From Eucommia ulmoides (lineage: Eukaryota; Streptophyta; Magnoliopsida; Garryales; Eucommiaceae): a DNA stretch of 64,000 nucleotides. Positions 60,501 through 64,000 of the stretch are shown here, piece after piece. The translations under genes were made by a program, and so were the position numbers. The notes beneath the pieces were generated by a model, which made no database searches, had not been told where the DNA came from, and worked only from the letters and a program-made list of their open reading frames with translations. How positions within the stretch are numbered: the first letter of the stretch is position 1; each line of letters opens with the position of its first letter. Location of the stretch: NCBI GenBank assembly GCA_016647705.1, contig CM028336.1, positions 7,577,380 through 7,641,379 on the forward strand. The letters are read 5' to 3'.

Positions 60501-62231
60501 ATATTCAATTGATGACATCAAATTTGAATGAATGGCGTTAGCCAATTTGTAAGTTTCCATAACAACCAAATCCTCAACAATGTTTAGGTCTGATACTCGA
60601 ACATACGGCCCCTTATTACTGAAGAAGCAGGTTGTCAACAAAAGAAGACACATTAGTCGAACAACATCATTCGCACTTTCTTCGTCTTCGTGTCTAATGG
60701 CAGCATGTAACATGGCCTTTAACTATATAACACTTACCTTGTTTGTGTTCAAACCTTGTCGCGCTAGGAATACACAGTCTTGCTTCTTTGTGTACCTACT
60801 GGGCAGTTGTACTTTACCACGTGGCAACCCAAAAATAAATTGCACATCATTGCTTGTGAACTCTACGAACCGTGGCCCCAGTTTGAATGTTTTTTTTTTT
60901 CGGATGATAGCACCGGATAATATTCACGATCAGACTGTCGATTCGATGGGTTGAAACCTTGTCATCTTGATCATTCATTAGTGCTTTCATGGTGTTCCAA
61001 AATGGGGTGCGACGTAAATAACATATATGTTCATCACGTAAGTATAATGCATTGATGATTGATGATACCTATGAAAGGTTACATTAGTATTTGATTGGTC
61101 CTGATGGGGCTCGGCCAATTGTCGCTGCTCCTTGTTTGCTTGTTGACGCTGTTGGCACATCTAGAACATGTTTTCCTGAAATGGAAGACACATAAATCAA
61201 TAGATACTAAAATGTTCCGAATTCTAAAAATAAAGCAAATAAGAATAGTGTAAAAATGTTTTTTTTTTTTTTACCATCCTCAATATCATCTGCGCTTATA
61301 GGCGTGTCATAAGCATCAACAGCCGGTATTGTGTTGTGATGAGCATCACCTACAAGTAATGTGTTATCTATGAAATGTATATTAATGCATAAAGCCCCAC
61401 GACAAAAAATGTTACATTTCCTGCATTGTAAATCACTTTCCAACAACATATAATCAAACTTTTTGTATACAAAAACAAGAATAGCCGAAAAATATTACAT
61501 GTAACATCTGTGAACAAATTTTGAAACATCGACAAAAATGAAAAGTATATTAATGTTACATTTCACAACAGCTAAATATTTTATTTTATTTTTTGTACAC
61601 AATAAGATAAGAATAACTGAAAATGTTATATGTAACATCTGTGAACAACTTATAAACATCGACAAATTTTGAGCACACAACCAATAATAAACTGAAATGT
61701 TACATGTAATATTTGTGCAAAAATATTTGAAAAACATCGACAATAGCTGAAGTACTACTTCAAAAATCCGGTAAAAAATGATTCACACCAAATATATGAG
61801 ATTTGTGACTGGCGTATTGTCACCACAACAGATAAATCATGATGTACGGCGAAATCACATATCTGTGCATGAAAAAAATCGATCCAGATTATGTTGACGT
61901 ACTTGTGTGGAGAAATCATTGTACATATACAACTACACTAAGCAAATCGCAGTATCATTTGTAAAAATCACAAAACATGATATGCAAAACAGGACTCTAT
62001 CACGCACAAATGATAACTAAAAATTGTCACTCCTAAATGTTCAATATACGGTTGCATGACGTAAACTACGAGTCCAAATGCATAAACTAAGACCTATCGT
62101 CTGATTTCTACGCCGAAACAGTTGAGATCATCGTTAAAAGTTGCATCAATCTTACCTGTGTCGGAGAGGTTAACGGAATCATCCGCAGTATTGGGGTTCT
62201 TAGTGATCATCTTCCGCCGTGTAGACACCAT
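57511..62231 (-). pseudogene. DUF1985-Ulp1 (peptidase C48-like) gene of MULE B
   Basis: A multi-exon minus-strand gene. Start: ATG at 62231 (MVSTRRKMITKNPNTADDSV), donor at 62155. Further exons: about 61276-61349 (DAHHNTIPAVDAYDTPISAD), about 61110-61180, about 60495-61055 carrying a DUF1985 domain (FVEFTSNDVQFIFGLPRGK, VRLMCLLLLTTCFFSNKGPY), two related small exons in 60132-60318, a long coiled-coil/basic exon 58931-59900, then C48 exons near 58770-58835, 58375-58480, 57989-58225, 57821-57901 and 57511 to about 57780. The C48 part shows the His (STGHWTLLVCDKREKKW), an Asn (THYNSINL) where the catalytic Asp is usual, and a Cys (NVDCSVSIIHVM). Stops occur in the coiled-coil and last exons, so this copy is probably dead. 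Several exon borders are uncertain. Confidence 0.78.
60132..60318 (-). repeat. Tandemly duplicated ~93-bp exon in the Ulp1 gene
   Basis: On the minus strand two adjacent units share TT(T/C)..GGGA(T/C)ATGATG....ACATCG.T, then TTTCG/CCGAATTTAA.T.T, ACCAG/ATCAG followed by GTGGGT/GTGTGT. Each ends in a splice-donor-like GTG(T/G)GT. Confidence 0.6.
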
Positions 62232-62810
62232 TGTGAACTAATTGATACAAATTTCAAGGTTACGGGACCGGCAATGATAGACAACGGCGTTACAAAACGT
62301 TAGGGTTTCGATCGTTTAGGGAATATGGAAGGTTTTCCTTTCCAAAAAAACAAAAAAAGGACGTATTTTTCCTGACAAGTTATCAAATGGCTGTTTAATT
62401 TTGGGGTGTAATCCTGTGTTACATATTTATTTATGTGACCTGTACAATATGTAACAAAAAATCTAACATTGTTACATGTAACATTTAATGCTGCATCCAT
62501 GTTGTATGTAACATTATTTTGTATGAAAATAAAAAGTTAGTTACATTTAGCATTTGCTACAAAAAAAAAAAAAAAAACAAAAAAAAATTAACTAAAAAAG
62601 GATAATGTTACATGTAACAAATCCATTATTGTCGTGTTGAAAAATAGCATCAACAACTTCGCCAAAACACAATTACAAAAAATATGGAATGCAAAAAAAA
62701 AATATTTATTGTTGCATTGTTGAATACAATGTCAATTACTAGATATGCCAAAATCTGTTTTTGTTAAAAAAAAAAAAAGAAATGAAATTCAACTATCCAC
62801 TCTCGAATCC
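62232..62810. other. Intergenic DNA between the MULE B genes
   Basis: AT-rich with A tracts and about three TTACATGTAA-type palindromes (62470, 62505 variant, 62606). Possible promoter of the Ulp1 gene by position only. Confidence 0.5.
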
Positions 62811-62814
62811 AAAA

Positions 62815-64000
62815 ACAGAATCTCTTGATATAACTCAGTCTTATGCCAACGGGTCTTTCCATGTCTTCCTGTTGTGTGTCCCCATTTTTCCACATCTCCC
62901 ACACTTTCTTTCTTTTATCTTACCCCTTGACGGTATTCTTACTTTCTTCGACCGACCCGGTTGCTTCTTTGACAATGGTAGTAATATAATTGCTTCGCTC
63001 TCAACCCACATAGGTTGCTCAATTGTCGGGATTGCATATATTTCTCTCGAATAGGTCTCACAGTAAAATTTGACGCTGAAGTATTCTTCTACGTAATCAT
63101 GTGCTGGCAAGCCGCTCTTGTTATTCACTGCACAACCGTGTATGCAAGAGAACCCATTTATCTGCCATTGTCTACACGAGCATGATTATCCCACCATATC
63201 AACTAGCGCTAATAGAGATGAATGAATCTCATAATTGCCATTACCAGATTAGCTGATATTCCATATTCTTCCTTCATTAATCAACTCGCACAATTTTTTA
63301 TCACAAAACGGTGTTATATCACCATCAATATTTTTAGATTCTTGTCTCCTATCGGACATTATGTCCATCCACCGTATTCTAATTTTCTCAATCAACAATA
63401 TTGCAGTCAAATGACGATATTCATTTATCCAAGAATTGAAACATTCCACCATGTTTGATGTCATCTCACCGTAACATTTTCCCCGAAAAAAAGCATTACT
63501 GAATTTCATTGCAGATAGATCGTGCATGAATTGCTGAACTTTTTCTCCGCCTTCGTACATTTTTTGATCATACAACATTTTATAAACTTCCGGTGTGTGC
63601 GCAAACGCCAACCCGTTTAATTTCTGAATCATTAATTCCTTGAGTGTGGTGTTTCTCCCAACCATTGCAGCCCTCAGATTCATTTTTAAATGCAATAGGC
63701 AGTATGCATGGTGGCAAGATCACGATCTGATATAAACGTGATCACAAGATCCGTCACAACGATCTTTCTGAACTCAAATAAAAACCAATTCCAATTCTCA
63801 TCATTTTCTGCATCCACAATTGCAAATGCAATAGGGAACATCCCTACAAAATCAACCCAATCACAAAAATCTCAATCAATAAACGCGTATGATATATTTG
63901 TTACATGTAACATACATTTAAGTTTTTAGTGTCAGGGAAAAACAATGTTGTACTATACACTAAATATGAAAATCATTTACATACATCACCTTGGTTACTA
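62815..64000 (-). pseudogene. MULE B mudrA-type transposase, C-terminal part
   Basis: Minus-strand frames give the transposase C-terminus; the rest lies beyond 64000. Order: MHLKMNLRAAMVGRN (from 63695), the catalytic-Glu region MTSNMVECFNSWINEYRHL, IRIRWMDIMSDRR, then the SWIM finger CSCRQWQINGFSCIHGC (about 63130-63185), HDYVEEYFSVKFYCETYSRE, and a zinc knuckle KCGRCGKMGTHNRKTW, in which the spacing before His is one residue longer than CX4H and the last Cys is Trp. A probable intron lies between 63195 and 63245. The altered knuckle suggests this copy is decaying. Confidence 0.82.

Larger units (their letters stand above)
56450..64000 (-). mobile_element. MULE B: Mutator-like element with Ulp1-type gene (runs off the window)
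   Basis: A minus-strand transposase (from the window end to about 62800) is followed by a DUF1985-Ulp1 gene (62231-57511). This pairing is known from plant MULEs of the Kaonashi/ULP-carrying type. Non-coding parts carry many copies of the TTACATGTAA motif. The 3'-side boundary near 56450 is a guess; the other end is outside. Confidence 0.75.

Overview
This window is eukaryotic and looks like the nuclear genome of a TE-rich eudicot. It is AT-rich and intron-bearing, holds plant-specific gene families (a CHX cation/H+ exchanger, plant mobile domain, DUF1985-Ulp1), and contains plant transposon families: CACTA, Mutator-like (MULE), Helitron, Copia, Gypsy and LINE. I cannot name the species. The only host gene that reads as whole is one CHX antiporter at 25892-30744 (five exons, about 783 residues). 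All other recognisable coding sequence is transposon-derived or a decayed host copy.

Layout. 1-6083: right-hand part of a CACTA (En/Spm) element, with decayed TNP2 and Transposase_24-type coding exons, simple-sequence DNA, subterminal repeats and a clean right terminus at 6083. 6084-9633: non-coding DNA with GGT/TGT-rich minisatellites, a likely SINE (6958-7069) and a 400-bp block repeated three times (7967-9165). 9634-24141: a CHX pseudogene, a paralogue of the intact gene, split by successive insertions. These are a small probable solo LTR; a 10.56-kb non-autonomous MULE with a perfect 9-bp target duplication; a 5.1-kb Helitron nested in that MULE, carrying a fragment of a 3-hydroxyisobutyrate-dehydrogenase-like gene; a 5'-truncated LINE whose junction was later tandemly duplicated; and a second probable solo LTR. 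25892-30744: the intact CHX gene, same orientation. 30745-32330: non-coding, with a diverged tandem repeat. 32330-40740: two broken Copia fossils on the minus strand, the first apparently inserted in the second.

41270-56400: a large MULE ('MULE A') with long repeat-filled inverted arms. It holds a decayed mudrA-type transposase (interrupted by a 2.5-kb Gypsy-type solo LTR with a perfect 5-bp target duplication), a decayed plant-mobile-domain gene, a hairpin with 105-bp arms, and two small minus-strand reading frames that look like paralogues of each other and that I do not recognise. About 56450-64000: a second MULE ('MULE B') on the minus strand, with a transposase running off the window end and a DUF1985-Ulp1 (C48 protease-like) gene. 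Its introns and flanks carry about two dozen copies of a self-complementary motif built on TTACATGTAA.

The genes do not form a pathway. The window is a layered record of insertions. Its least explained parts are the small-ORF pair and hairpin in MULE A, and the two palindromic-motif arrays (GTTAACGTTAAC at 18625-19740, TTACATGTAA at 56740-63915), each inside a MULE.
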